DNA of 64,000 nt from Uliginosibacterium sp. (lineage in GTDB: Bacteria; Pseudomonadota; Gammaproteobacteria; Burkholderiales; Rhodocyclaceae): contig JADKDZ010000002.1 in NCBI GenBank assembly GCA_016718265.1, positions 372,001 to 436,000 on the forward strand, read 5' to 3'. The notes beneath the pieces are model-generated. The model was not told the DNA's origin and searched no databases. It saw only the letters and a list, made by a program, of their open reading frames with translations. A program made the translations under genes and the position numbers. This document shows, in pieces, positions 37,216 through 46,549 of this stretch (position 1 is its first letter; every line of letters begins with the position of its first letter).

Positions 37216-38643
37216 ATGCTGTGGCTGTGCCTGCGTTTCCCTGCGTTGCCGCTGGAGGTGTTTCCGCCCTCGGAGTCGGCCTCTGTCGTCATGGCGCAAC
37301 AACGCGTGGTGTGCGCCAATCCGGCCGCCGAGGCGGCGGGCATCCGGCCCGGCATGCGTCTGGCCGCCGCACTCGGGCTGGCGCCCGGCCTGCAGGTACT
37401 GGCACGGCAGGCCCCGCGAGAAGCCGAGTTGCTGTACACCCTGGCGTGCTGGGCCGAGGGCTTTACCCCGCAGGTCAGCCTCGCGCCCGCAGACGAGTTG
37501 CTGCTCGAAATCGGCGGCTGTCTGCGTCTGTTTGGCGGGCTTGAGGTTCTGCGCGATAAGGCGCTGGGTGAGTTGCAGGCCCAGGGCTTGAGCGTGGTGG
37601 CCAGCGTGGCGCCCACGCCGCTGGGGGCACAGTGGCTGGCGCGGGCGGCGGATACCGCACCCTGCCTGAGCCTGCTCGATCTGCCCGCGCGTCTCGCCAA
37701 TTTGCCCTTGGCCGTGCTGGGCGACTTGAGCGTTGCGACCTTGCGCACCCTGACTACGCTCGGCGTCAGGGCCTTGGGCGATCTCTTCGCCTTGCCCGCG
37801 GCAGGCCTGCGGCGGCGCTTCGGGCGCGAGCTGCCGCAGTGGCTGGCGCAAGCCTGCGGCGAGTTGCCCGATCCGCGCCCCGCGTTTGTCTTCCCCGCGC
37901 AATTTGCTCAGCGCCTGGAACTGCCCGCCAAAGTCGCCGACGCGAGCATGCTGCAGTTTGCCGCCCGCCGCCTGCTGGCGAGTCTGGCAGGCTGGCTCGC
38001 CGCACGCAGCGCCGGGGTCAGCGAGTGTGTGCTGCAACTGGAGCATGAAGACGGCTTGCCCCCGACCGATGTGCGCCTGGCCTTCGCCGCGCCGACTGCT
38101 GAACTGGCACGGCTGGAACGCGTGCTGCGTGAGCGTCTCGCGCATTGCCGCCTGCAGGCCCAGGTCTGGCGCCTGTGTCTGATCGCCTCATCGCCCGAGG
38201 CCCTGAATGCGCGGACTCTGGGCCTGTTCGGTCAGGAAGCCGCACTGGCGCTGGCCCCCGTGATCGAGCGCCTGCGGGCCCGCCTGGGGCAAGACGCGGT
38301 ACAGGGGCTGAGCACCTGCGCGGACCATCGTCCGGAATGTGCCAGCCGCCGCTTGAACGAAGCCACGCCAGCCGACCCGGTGCTGGCGGACCCGCGTCAG
38401 CCGCGCTGGCTGCTCGCAAGCCCGCAAGCCCTCTCCGAGCGGGAAGGGGTTCCCCAGTACGGCGGCCACCTCATGCGCCTGGCGGGCCCGGCACGCATCG
38501 AGAGCGGCTGGTGGCAGCAGGGGGAATCGAACGGCGCCGGCGATGTGCAGCGCGACTACTTCGTCGCCGCCACCCCGCACGGGGAATGGCTGTGGATCTT
38601 CCGCGATGCCCGGGGCTGGTGGCTGCAGGGGGTGTTTGCGTGA
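37216..38643 (+). CDS. imuB: Y-family polymerase-like protein ImuB
   Basis: A 475-residue ImuB, the non-catalytic bridging subunit of the ImuA-ImuB-DnaE2 mutasome. The Y-family palm and finger pattern is present (AAGIRPGMRLAAALGLAP), but the first catalytic aspartate motif is replaced by LWLCLRFPALPLEVF, as is known for ImuB. Its stop overlaps the dnaE2 GTG by three bases (GTGA). Confidence 0.92.
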   Translation: MLWLCLRFPALPLEVFPPSESASVVMAQQRVVCANPAAEAAGIRPGMRLAAALGLAPGLQVLARQAPREAELLYTLACWAEGFTPQVSLAPADELLLEIGGCLRLFGGLEVLRDKALGELQAQGLSVVASVAPTPLGAQWLARAADTAPCLSLLDLPARLANLPLAVLGDLSVATLRTLTTLGVRALGDLFALPAAGLRRRFGRELPQWLAQACGELPDPRPAFVFPAQFAQRLELPAKVADASMLQFAARRLLASLAGWLAARSAGVSECVLQLEHEDGLPPTDVRLAFAAPTAELARLERVLRERLAHCRLQAQVWRLCLIASSPEALNARTLGLFGQEAALALAPVIERLRARLGQDAVQGLSTCADHRPECASRRLNEATPADPVLADPRQPRWLLASPQALSEREGVPQYGGHLMRLAGPARIESGWWQQGESNGAGDVQRDYFVAATPHGEWLWIFRDARGWWLQGVFA

Positions 38644-41600
38644 AACTCCCTGATTACGCCGAGCTGCATTGCCTGTCCAATTTCAGCTTTCTGCGCGGCG
38701 CGTCAGACTGTGGCGGCAGCGGTAAGCCATGAAAGAGCCACGCCTCCAATTCACTTGGCGGCGCCGACGCCGGCGGAGCTGGTGGCGCAAGCGCAGCAGC
38801 GGGGCTACCGTGCGCTGGCGATCACCGATGAATGCTCGCTGGCGGGCATCGTGCAGGCCTGGCAGGCGCAGCAGGCCTTGATCAAGGCCGGGCGGGAGGC
38901 GCCGCAGCTCCTCATCGGCAGCGAGTTCCGCCTCGCCTGCGGGCTGCGCCTGGTGCTGCTGGCCTGCAATCGCGAAGGCTACGGCAACCTCTCCGCCCTG
39001 ATCACGCTGGCGCGGCGGCGGTCCGAGAAGGGCAGCTATCGCTTGCTGCGCGGTGACTTGGAGGCCATCTCGCCCAGCGGGGCGGTGCCGGATTGTCTGG
39101 CGCTGTGGCTGCCGGACGAGACCGCGACCGAGGCGGACGGGCATTGGCTGAAGGCGCGTTTTCAGCAGCGCGTGTGGATCGCGGCCGAGCTGCTGTGCGG
39201 CCCGGATGATCTGGCCTGGCAGGCGCGGCTGCGGGCGCTGGGAGCGGCCTGCGGCCTGCCGCTGACGGCTGCGGGGGATGTGCATATGCATGTGCGTAGC
39301 CGCCGCCCCTTGCAAGACACCCTGACGGCGATCCGCCTGCGCACCACGCTGTTCGAGGCGGGCAAGGCGCTGTTCCCGAACGCCGAGCGGCATCTGCGTA
39401 CCCGGCTGCGTCTGGGCCGCCTGTATCCGCCTGATCTGCTGGCCGAGACCCTGAAGATCGCTGCGCAGTGCGATTTTTCGCCGGCCGAGTTGCGCTACGA
39501 GTATCCGCAGGAAGTGGTGCCGCCGGGCCACACGCCCACGAGCTGGCTGCGCGAGGCGACCGAGCAGGGCCTCGCGCGTCGTTATCCGCAAGGCGTGCCT
39601 GACAAGGTCCGCGCGGGGGTGGAGAAGGAGCTGGCCTTCATCGCCAGCGTGAAATACGAGCCTTTCTTCCTGACCGTGTACGACATCGTGTTGTTCGCCC
39701 GCTCGCGCGGCATCCTGTGTCAGGGGCGCGGGTCCGCTGCGAATTCCACGGTCTGTTATGCCCTGGGGATTACCGAGGTCGACCCGATGCGTGCCGAGTT
39801 GCTGTTCGAGCGCTTCATTTCGAAGGAGCGCGGCGAGCCGCCGGATATCGACGTCGATTTCGAGCACGAGCGGCGCGAGGAGGTGATCCAGTACCTGTAT
39901 GCCAAGTACGGCCGCGAGCGCGCGGCGCTGGCGGCGACGGTGATCTGCTATCGCACCAAGAGCGCGCTGCGCGACGTGGGCACTGCGCTGGGATTTGGCG
40001 AGGCAGAGCTCTCGGCGCTGACACGCTCGCTGGCCTGGTGGGACAAGCGCGAGGAGTTGCCGGCGCGACTCGCAGCCATCGGCCTCAGCCCGGAGAGCCC
40101 GCGCGTGGCGCGCTGGCTGGCATTGGCTGAGCAGCTGCGCGGTTTTCCGCGCCATCTTTCGCAGCATGTGGGCGGCTTCGTCATCTCGCGCGGGCCGCTC
40201 TCACGTCTGGTGCCGATCGAAAACGCCGCGATGGCCGAGCGTTCGGTGATCCAGTGGGACAAGGATGACCTCGAAGCCCTGGGCTTGCTCAAGGTCGACG
40301 TGCTGGCTCTGGGCATGCTGACGGTGATCCGCAAGGCCTTGGTGCTGATCGCACAGCGGCGCGGGCAGCCATTCGCGATGAGCGACATTCCCGAGGGGGA
40401 TCGCGCCACCTACGCCATGCTCAGCCGGGCCGATTCCATCGGCGTTTTTCAGGTCGAGTCACGTGCGCAGATGAGCATGTTGCCGCGCCTGAAGCCCCGT
40501 CAGTTCTACGATCTGGTGGTGCAGGTGGCCATCGTGCGGCCCGGGCCGATCCAGGGCGATATGGTGCATCCCTACCTGCGCCGACGCGAAGGCAAGGAGC
40601 CCGTGGCGCGGATCAGCCCGGCAATCGACGCGGTGCTGCAGCGCACGTACGGTGTGCCGATTTTCCAGGAACAGGTGATGCAACTCGCCATCGTCGCCGC
40701 GGGCTTCACGCCCGGCGAGGCCGACCAGCTGCGGCGGGCAATGGCCTCGTGGAAGCAGAAGGGCCACGTTGAACGATTCAAGGACAAGTTGCGTGAAGGC
40801 ATGCGCGCCCAGGGGCATCCCGCCGAATTTGCCGAGGCGCTGTGCCGCCAGATCGAAGGCTTTGGCGAATATGGTTTCCCCGAATCGCACGCGGCGAGCT
40901 TCGCCTTGCTGGCTTACGTGTCTGCCTGGCTCAAATGCCACGAGCCGGAAGCCTTCCTCTGTGCCTTGCTCGATAGCCAGCCGATGGGCTTCTACGCGCC
41001 TGCACAGCTCTTGCAGGACGCGCGGCGGCACGGCGTCGAGGTGCTGCCTGTCGAGGTCAACGCGAGTGCGGTGGACTGCGGCCTGATCCTGCCTCGCGCG
41101 CCCCGGTCCGCAGCACGACCGGTGGTGCGTCTGGGTTTGCTGCAGGTCGCTGGCTTGAGCGCTGATTCTGCCAAGGCCATCGTCGCGGCACGCACGCAGG
41201 GCGCCTTTCTCGATGTGCAGGATCTGGCCGCGCGTGCCGGGCTGGATGCCGGGCAGCTGCGCCGCCTGGCCGAAGCGGATGCCCTGTCTGCCCTCGTCGG
41301 GCATCGCCGGGATGCGGCCTGGCAGGTCAGCGGTCTGCATCTGCAGGGCGATCTTTTCGACGCCGTGGCCGCGCCTGAGGCCCGCGTCGCGTTCAAGGCG
41401 CCCAGCCTTGGTGAGGATCTGGTCGCCGATTACGCCAGCCTGGGCATGAGCCTGCGCCCCCATCCGCTCAGCCTGCTGCGCGACCGCCTCTCGCAGAAGC
41501 GCTTCCTGCCTGCCTCTGCAGCACAGCAGGCTGGAGACCGAGCACTGGCGCGGGTCGCCGGCATCGTCACTTGCAGGCAGAAACCTGGCTCGGCCAAGAG

Positions 41601-41820
41601 CGTGTTTGTCACGCTGGAAGATGAAACCGGCATGCTCAACGTGATCGTTCATCCCTGGCTGGCCGAGCGCCAGCGCCGCGAGCTCCTGGGCGCACGTCTG
41701 CTGGGCGTGTTTGGCCAGCTGCAAAGCGAGAGCGGGGTGGTGCACCTCATCGCCAAGCGCCTGGTCGATCTTTCATCCTGGCTGGGGCGGCTGGACACGA
41801 CGAGCCGGGACTTCCATTAG
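38640..41820 (+). CDS. dnaE2: Error-prone DNA polymerase DnaE2, frame broken near the N-terminus
   Basis: A C-family polymerase of the SOS mutasome. The natural start is a GTG at 38640 overlapping the imuB stop, reading KLPDYAELHCLSNFSFLRGAS, after which the frame ends at 38730; the rest (PHP core, palm, finger, HhH, OB fold) continues in the next frame from about 38710. About 58 extra bases separate RGAS from the expected HPxELV-like segment (here APTPAELVAQAQQ). Catalytic acids in PPDIDVDFEHERREEV are intact and the C-terminus is full length. Either a real insertion that inactivates or alters the start, or an assembly fault. Confidence 0.88.
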
Positions 41821-41908
41821 CCAAGCGCTTGATCGTGACCAAGGCTTCCACCACAATGGCTGCCGCTCGCCGCGCCGTGTTCGTGGCACGTTCCCGATGG
41901 AGTTCCCG

Positions 41909-42595
41909 ATGGCTGCCCAAGACCGCATGGCCGTTCTGTCCGCGCTGATGACGCAAGGTGTCATCCCCGTTTTCTACCATCCGGACGCGGAAGTCTGCAT
42001 TCAGGTCATCCAGGCCTGTGCCAATGGCGGCGCCAAGTGCATTGAATTCACCAACCGGGGCGACTTTGCCGCCCACGTGTTCTACGAAGTGACCCGCCAC
42101 TTCAGGCAGGCCGATCCTTCCGTGATCATGGGCGTTGGTTCGATTGTCGACGCGCCCACCGCCGGTCTCTATCTCGCCAACGGCGCCCGCTTCGTGGTCA
42201 GCCCGCTCATCAATGCCGACGTGGCCCGGCTGTGCAATCGCCGTGGCATCCCGTATAGCCCGGGCTGCGGCTCGGTTACCGAGATCGGTGACGCGCAGGA
42301 GCTTGGCTGCGAGATCGTCAAGATGTTCCCGGGGTCCTCGGTCGGCGGGCCGGAGTTTGTGCAGAACGTGATGGGGCCGATGCCCTGGACGCGCATCATG
42401 CCCACGGGCGGCGTTGAGCCCACCGAAGAATCGCTGCGCAAGTGGTTTGCTGCCGGCATCGTGGCCTGCGGCATGGGCTCGCGCCTGATCTCCAAAGATC
42501 TTCTGGAAGCGGGGGATTACAAAGGGATTGAAGATAAAGTCCGGCAGACAGTCCAGACGATTCAGACCATCCGCGCGCAACTCAAAGGGGCATGA
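41909..42595 (+). CDS. KDPG/KHG aldolase-like protein
   Basis: A 228-residue class I aldolase of the Entner-Doudoroff type, cleaving 2-keto-3-deoxy-6-phosphogluconate or a related keto acid. The Schiff-base lysine lies in EIVKMFPGSSVGGPEFV and PTGGVEPTEESL closes the barrel; CIEFTNRG and PYSPGCGSVTEI match the family. The start at 41909 has GGAG six bases upstream; an ATG at 41897 is an alternative. No other ED genes are nearby. Confidence 0.82.
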   Translation: MAAQDRMAVLSALMTQGVIPVFYHPDAEVCIQVIQACANGGAKCIEFTNRGDFAAHVFYEVTRHFRQADPSVIMGVGSIVDAPTAGLYLANGARFVVSPLINADVARLCNRRGIPYSPGCGSVTEIGDAQELGCEIVKMFPGSSVGGPEFVQNVMGPMPWTRIMPTGGVEPTEESLRKWFAAGIVACGMGSRLISKDLLEAGDYKGIEDKVRQTVQTIQTIRAQLKGA

Positions 42596-42630
42596 GGCGA
42601 CGCCTAAGGCCGAGCCCTGAATACCCATGC

Positions 42631-42665
42631 AAAAGGCCAAGCCTCGGCAGGCTTGGCCTTCTTAT
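42631..42665. terminator. Bidirectional terminator
   Basis: A perfect 12-bp stem AAGGCCAAGCCT / AGGCTTGGCCTT with loop CGGC. On the minus strand it is followed by TTTT; on the plus strand by CTTAT. It lies between the convergent aldolase and esterase genes. Confidence 0.85.
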
Positions 42666-42689
42666 GTTGAATAACCGGCAAAGCCTCCC

Positions 42690-44192
42690 TCAGCGGTGAT
42701 GCGTGAGCAGCCAATCGTAGATGTTGCCGTAGGGTGTCAGGGTCGTGCCGTCGTAAGTCTTTTCTGTGGCATGCGTGTTGGTGGCGGGCGCATAGACATC
42801 GGTCGCCACCTCGCCTTGGTGCCCCAGTCCCGTAAACAATGTGACCCGCGGCTTGACGGCGGCTCCGGCTGTGATCAAGTTGTTATAAACCGACATCACA
42901 TTCCCTACGCCGACGGTGCTATCGGCCGAGCCACACAACAGCCAGGTCGGCACATGCTTCCATTTCGTGACAGTTTTCACGTCAAACGGCGGGACATAGC
43001 AGGCTACCGGCATTACCGCGGCGGCTTCGCCACCCGAATAGGTGTTGAGATAGTTTCCGAGCGCTACGCCTCCGCCTGAGACCGCTGAAAGATAGATGCG
43101 AGTGGTATCGATGCTGTAAAGCTTCTTGGCGTACTGGATGAATGCGTCAACATTGATCGCACTCCGGTCAGCGTAGCTGCTGAACTGTGGCGCCAGCACG
43201 ATGAAGCGTTTTTGCGCATCCCACTGGTTGGCGCTGATCCGGTTAACCAGGCACATCCCGTAGAACTTCGATAAGGCATCCATCGTCAAGCCGTGGTCGA
43301 GCTCGCCGTCACCATGCAGAAAGATGATGACAGGCCATTTCTGCTTGGTGTTGTAGCCGGGCGGCACATACTCGACATAACCGCGCTTCTGCTCAGTACC
43401 CGCTGCGCCTAAGGGCAGTGACACCAGTTTGCCGGGTTGCAGCCCCACGTAAGACGTCGCTCCGCCGCTGGAGCTTGAAGAACTTGACGAGCTGCTCGAA
43501 CTGGATGGTTTTGTACCACCGCTTGAGCTGGATGAGCTGCTGGAACTTGAGGAAGAACTGCTGGAGCTCGACGACTTTCCGCCACTGCTGGAGCTGGAGG
43601 AGGAGCTGCCCGTCTTTCCGCCACTGCTGGAACTGGAAGAACTGCTTGAACTCGACGACGAGCTGCTGGAACTGCTCAGCTTGCCGCCACTAGAGCTGGA
43701 GGACGAACCGCCGCCGGTTTTTCCCCCGCTGCTGGAGCTGGAAGAACTGCTCGAACTCGACGACGAGCTGCTGGAACTGCTCAGCTTGCCGCCACTAGAG
43801 CTGGAGGACGAACCGCCGCCGGTTTTCCCTCCGCTGCTGGAGCTGGAAGAACTGCTCGAACTCGACGACGAGCTGCTGGAACTGCTCAGCTTGCCGCCGC
43901 TAGAGCTGGAGGACGAGCTGCCCGTCTTGCCACCGCTTGACGAGCTGCTCGAACTGGACGGTTTTCCACCGCTGCTGGAGCTGGAGGACGAGCTGCTGGA
44001 GCTCGACGGACTGCTTGACGAGCTGCTGGGCAATCCGCCCGAACTCGAGCCCTCGCCAAGCGGCGCAGCCGCCTCGCCGGAAACACTGTTCTCCCCGCCA
44101 CCTCCGCAGGCAGCCAGAATGGCCAGATCGGCCACCGCGGCGAGCGCCATGCGACGAGAAATCCTGGGTGATGGCGTGAAGCGCTTATTCAT
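42690..44192 (-). CDS. Serine-linker esterase/hydrolase lipoprotein
   Basis: A 500-residue exported hydrolase. The N-terminus has a twin-arginine-like SRRMALAAV followed by lipobox LAAC (C29), then about 200 residues of polyserine broken by GGK and GGT (roughly residues 48-245), and a C-terminal alpha/beta hydrolase domain. The nucleophile region is YLSAVSGGGVALG, with IIFLHGDGELDHG as oxyanion loop and GHQGEV near the end. Such Ser linkers are known from secreted carbohydrate-active enzymes. Start 44192 (MNKRFTPSPR) follows AGGGA; a longer frame is rejected. Confidence 0.85.
   Translation of the reverse strand: MNKRFTPSPRISRRMALAAVADLAILAACGGGGENSVSGEAAAPLGEGSSSGGLPSSSSSSPSSSSSSSSSSSSGGKPSSSSSSSSGGKTGSSSSSSSGGKLSSSSSSSSSSSSSSSSSSGGKTGGGSSSSSSGGKLSSSSSSSSSSSSSSSSSSGGKTGGGSSSSSSGGKLSSSSSSSSSSSSSSSSSSGGKTGSSSSSSSSGGKSSSSSSSSSSSSSSSSSSGGTKPSSSSSSSSSSSSSGGATSYVGLQPGKLVSLPLGAAGTEQKRGYVEYVPPGYNTKQKWPVIIFLHGDGELDHGLTMDALSKFYGMCLVNRISANQWDAQKRFIVLAPQFSSYADRSAINVDAFIQYAKKLYSIDTTRIYLSAVSGGGVALGNYLNTYSGGEAAAVMPVACYVPPFDVKTVTKWKHVPTWLLCGSADSTVGVGNVMSVYNNLITAGAAVKPRVTLFTGLGHQGEVATDVYAPATNTHATEKTYDGTTLTPYGNIYDWLLTHHR
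43461..44050 (-). repeat. Serine-linker tandem DNA repeat (105-bp units)
   Basis: The linker of the esterase gene contains near-identical units of 105 bp (35 codons): CTCAGC landmarks recur at 43675, 43780 and 43885. Unit content is alternating Ser runs with GGK and GGG. Such repeats can expand or contract by recombination. Confidence 0.85.
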
Positions 44193-44608
44193 GGCGTATT
44201 CCCTAATGTTCTTGTTCGGCGCAGACAACCGGGCCAGACTCCCCGCCTCGTCCGTGCATGACACAAAAGAGGCGGGGTCACAGGACCCGTCCGGCATACC
44301 GGCACGGAGAATACACCAAAGGTCTAAATGGTTTTTTGAAAACATTTACCACTCGTCGCCTGAGCGCGGCAAAGCCTCCTGCACTTTGCGATAGCGCAAG
44401 TCTTGGACACAAAGATCGTCGCTCGTCTGGCGCCGCATCCGGAGCGCCGTTACCTGTTGAGCGCCAGCCCCCTACCTCTCATTGGCGTTTCGAGCTGGTT
44501 GTCTGGTGAATATGCGTCGAGCAGTAGGCCCGGGTGATTGCCCACGCCAGTTTCTTGCGCTAGGATGCACTTCCGTTTTCTTCCCCAACTTGCAAAGGAG
44601 ATCGCACC
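44193..44608. other. Divergent intergenic region before the leader ORF
   Basis: About 400 bp between the esterase start and the leader ORF. AAATG (44326-44330) and CATTT (44343-44347) are arms of a weak dyad around GTTTTTTGAAAA, possibly an operator or promoter for the minus-strand esterase. No sigma54 promoter of the RtcR type is recognised. Confidence 0.4.
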
Positions 44609-44650
44609 ATGAAATATCACTGCACCCTTTGCAGGTCCTGCCAGGCTTAA
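44609..44650 (+). CDS. 13-residue leader ORF upstream of rtcB
   Basis: Encodes MKYHCTLCRSCQA (13 codons plus TAA), preceded at good distance by the strong Shine-Dalgarno AAAGGAG. Three cysteines in eight residues. It is too short for ordinary gene calling and lies about 95 bp before rtcB, with a hairpin between. A leader peptide or attenuator for rtcB-prfH is plausible; expression is inference. Confidence 0.55.
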   Translation: MKYHCTLCRSCQA

Positions 44651-44660
44651 TTTCCTGTTG

Positions 44661-44677
44661 CCACCGCTTGTCGGTGG
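44661..44677 (+). promoter_or_regulatory. Hairpin between leader ORF and rtcB
   Basis: CCACCG (44661-44666) pairs with CGGTGG (44672-44677) across a CTTGT loop, 10 bp after the leader stop. There is no T-tract after it, so it is not a classical terminator; it could affect translation or transcript stability. Confidence 0.45.
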
Positions 44678-44745
44678 TGCGTGTTCTGCCCCGGCCGCGG
44701 CCTGCCAATTCATTTTCTGTTCATCCATTTTGAATTGGTATACAC

Positions 44746-45885
44746 ATGGGCAATTCCATTCAGCATCTGGCTGAAGGCGTCTCTTTGGTCGCCTCGGCAA
44801 AAACCTGGGTCGAGGGCAAGGCGATCCAGCAACTTCAACAAACAGCAAAGCTCATTGGCATGCGCCAGGTGGTCGGCATGCCTGATCTTCATCCTGGGCG
44901 CGGCTATCCGGTGGGGGCTGCATTCTTTTCGGTCGGGCGCTTTTACCCGGCCTTGATCGGCAACGACATCGGCTGCGGCATGAGCCTGTGGCGCACCACG
45001 CTCGATCGCAGCAAGCATCCGGCTGAGAAGCTCGAAAAGCGTCTCGGCAACATCGATGGACCGCTGGACGAGGACTGGCGCGACAGCGTCGCGGCCCTCG
45101 ATCTGGCGGCAAGTGGCTACGAGGCTTCGCTTGGCACGATTGGCGGAGGGAATCACTTCGCCGAGTTGCAGCAGCTTGACGAGATCTACGACAGCGCCGC
45201 ACTGCAGGCCCTGGCGCTCGACAAGCGTCAGCTCCTGCTGCTGGTACATAGCGGCTCACGCGGGCTGGGCCAGGAGATATTGCGCGCGCATATCGAGCGC
45301 TTCAATCACGCAGGCCTGGTCGACGATAGCGCCGAGGCGGCCGAGTATCTTGCCCAGCACGCGCTGGCGCTGCGTTTCGCACAAGCCAACCGGCGCCTGA
45401 TTGCTCTGCGCATGCTTGAGCGTTTGCGGGGCGAAGGCGCGCCAGTCGTCGATCTTGACCACAACCTCCTGTGTCGCGCCAGCATGAGCGGCACGAGCGG
45501 CTGGCTGCACCGGAAAGGGGCCACGCCGGCAGATGCCGGGCTGGTAGTCATCCCGGGGTCGCGTGGCGATCACAGCTATCTGGTCGAGCCGGTTGCGGAT
45601 GAGGCCAGCCTGTTGTCGCTGGCGCATGGCGCCGGGCGCAAGTGGATGCGGGGCGAGTGCAAGGACAGGCTCTCTGCACGCCATACCGTGCAGCAGCTCA
45701 GCCGCACGGCCCTTGGCAGCCGGGTGGTGTGCCATGACAAACACCTGCTCTACGAGGAAGCGCCCGAGGCTTACAAGGCCATCGACAGCGTGATCGCCGC
45801 CTTGCAGGAAGCTGGCTTGGTGCGCCTCCTGGCGCGCCTGAAACCGGTGCTCACCTACAAGACTTGTGGGGAGGACTGCGCATGA
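44746..45885 (+). CDS. rtcB2: RtcB2-type RNA ligase
   Basis: A 379-residue tRNA/rRNA-splicing ligase family member. The GTP-linked nucleophile is H294 in SLAHGAGRKW, and metal ligands include C77 in GNDIGCGMS and H137 in GGGNHFAEL. It is shorter than housekeeping RtcB (about 400-480) and is coupled to prfH by an ATGA overlap, the diagnostic RtcB2-PrfH arrangement. RtcB2 rejoins RNA ends left by RNase toxins. Confidence 0.92.
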   Translation: MGNSIQHLAEGVSLVASAKTWVEGKAIQQLQQTAKLIGMRQVVGMPDLHPGRGYPVGAAFFSVGRFYPALIGNDIGCGMSLWRTTLDRSKHPAEKLEKRLGNIDGPLDEDWRDSVAALDLAASGYEASLGTIGGGNHFAELQQLDEIYDSAALQALALDKRQLLLLVHSGSRGLGQEILRAHIERFNHAGLVDDSAEAAEYLAQHALALRFAQANRRLIALRMLERLRGEGAPVVDLDHNLLCRASMSGTSGWLHRKGATPADAGLVVIPGSRGDHSYLVEPVADEASLLSLAHGAGRKWMRGECKDRLSARHTVQQLSRTALGSRVVCHDKHLLYEEAPEAYKAIDSVIAALQEAGLVRLLARLKPVLTYKTCGEDCA

Positions 45886-46499
45886 TCCTGCTACAGATCT
45901 CTGCCTCGCAAGGGCCGCAAGAATGTGCGTTGGCGGTCGCGAAAGCACTGCAACGCTTGCTGGATGAGGCGCGGAAATGCGCGGTGAATGTCGAGAGCGT
46001 CGAGCTGGTGCCCGGTGCGAAGGCCGGCACCTTTCTCTCCGCCTTGCTGACACTGGATGGCGAAGCGGCGACCGAACTGGCGCGGCGCTGGTGTGGCACG
46101 CTGCAGTGGATCTGCGCCAGCCCCTACCGGCCGAACCATGGGCGCAAGAACTGGTTCATCGGTGTGGCCGCCTACGACGAACCACCGCCTGCCGAGATGA
46201 GCGAAGTCCGCTTCGAAGCCTGCCGCGCCTCCGGGCCAGGCGGGCAGCACGTCAACAAGACGGACTCCGCGATTCGCGCCATCCATCTTGCCACCGGCAT
46301 CAGCGTCAAGGTTCAGTCGCAACGCAGCCAGCACGCCAACAAGCGTCTGGCAATGTTGCTGATCGAGCAGAAACTGGCTGAATCAGCCTCGCAGGCCAAG
46401 AGCGCGCAACGCGCGGCGCGGCGCATGTTCCATCATGGCGTGGAGCGTGGCAATGCAACCCGGGTATTCCGTGGTGAGCGCTTCGAGCCCGTCGCTTAG
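45882..46499 (+). CDS. prfH: Peptide chain release factor-like protein PrfH
   Basis: A 205-residue class I release-factor homologue carrying the peptidyl-hydrolysis motif GGQ at residues 120-122 (ASGPGGQHVNKTDSAIRAI) but lacking the stop-codon recognition domain of RF1/RF2. It releases peptides from ribosomes damaged at the decoding centre so RtcB2 can repair the 16S rRNA. Start 45882 overlaps the rtcB stop; a longer upstream frame is rejected. Confidence 0.92.
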   Translation: MILLQISASQGPQECALAVAKALQRLLDEARKCAVNVESVELVPGAKAGTFLSALLTLDGEAATELARRWCGTLQWICASPYRPNHGRKNWFIGVAAYDEPPPAEMSEVRFEACRASGPGGQHVNKTDSAIRAIHLATGISVKVQSQRSQHANKRLAMLLIEQKLAESASQAKSAQRAARRMFHHGVERGNATRVFRGERFEPVA

Positions 46500-46518
46500 C
46501 AAGCCGCCATCCAACAAC

Positions 46519-46546
46519 AGGCCGGGCGTGGTTGCCCGGCCTTTCT
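46519..46546 (+). terminator. Terminator after prfH
   Basis: A perfect 9-bp stem AGGCCGGGC / GCCCGGCCT with a GTGGTT loop, followed by TTCTC. It lies between prfH and the convergent creA. Confidence 0.85.
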
Positions 46547-46549
46547 CGT

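Noticed and set aside
36064..38145. Long minus-strand open frame opposite imuA/imuB
   Set aside because: Composition is the antisense shadow of a GC-rich coding strand, with no recognisable domain or start signal, and it opposes well-supported genes.
38683..40167. Long minus-strand open frame opposite dnaE2
   Set aside because: Antisense of conserved polymerase sequence; rich in Arg/Gln/Ala as expected from a shadow frame.
42690..44192. Serine repeats as a CRISPR-like or mobile repeat
   Set aside because: Repeat units are in frame and encode the linker of one protein; there are no spacers of fixed size.
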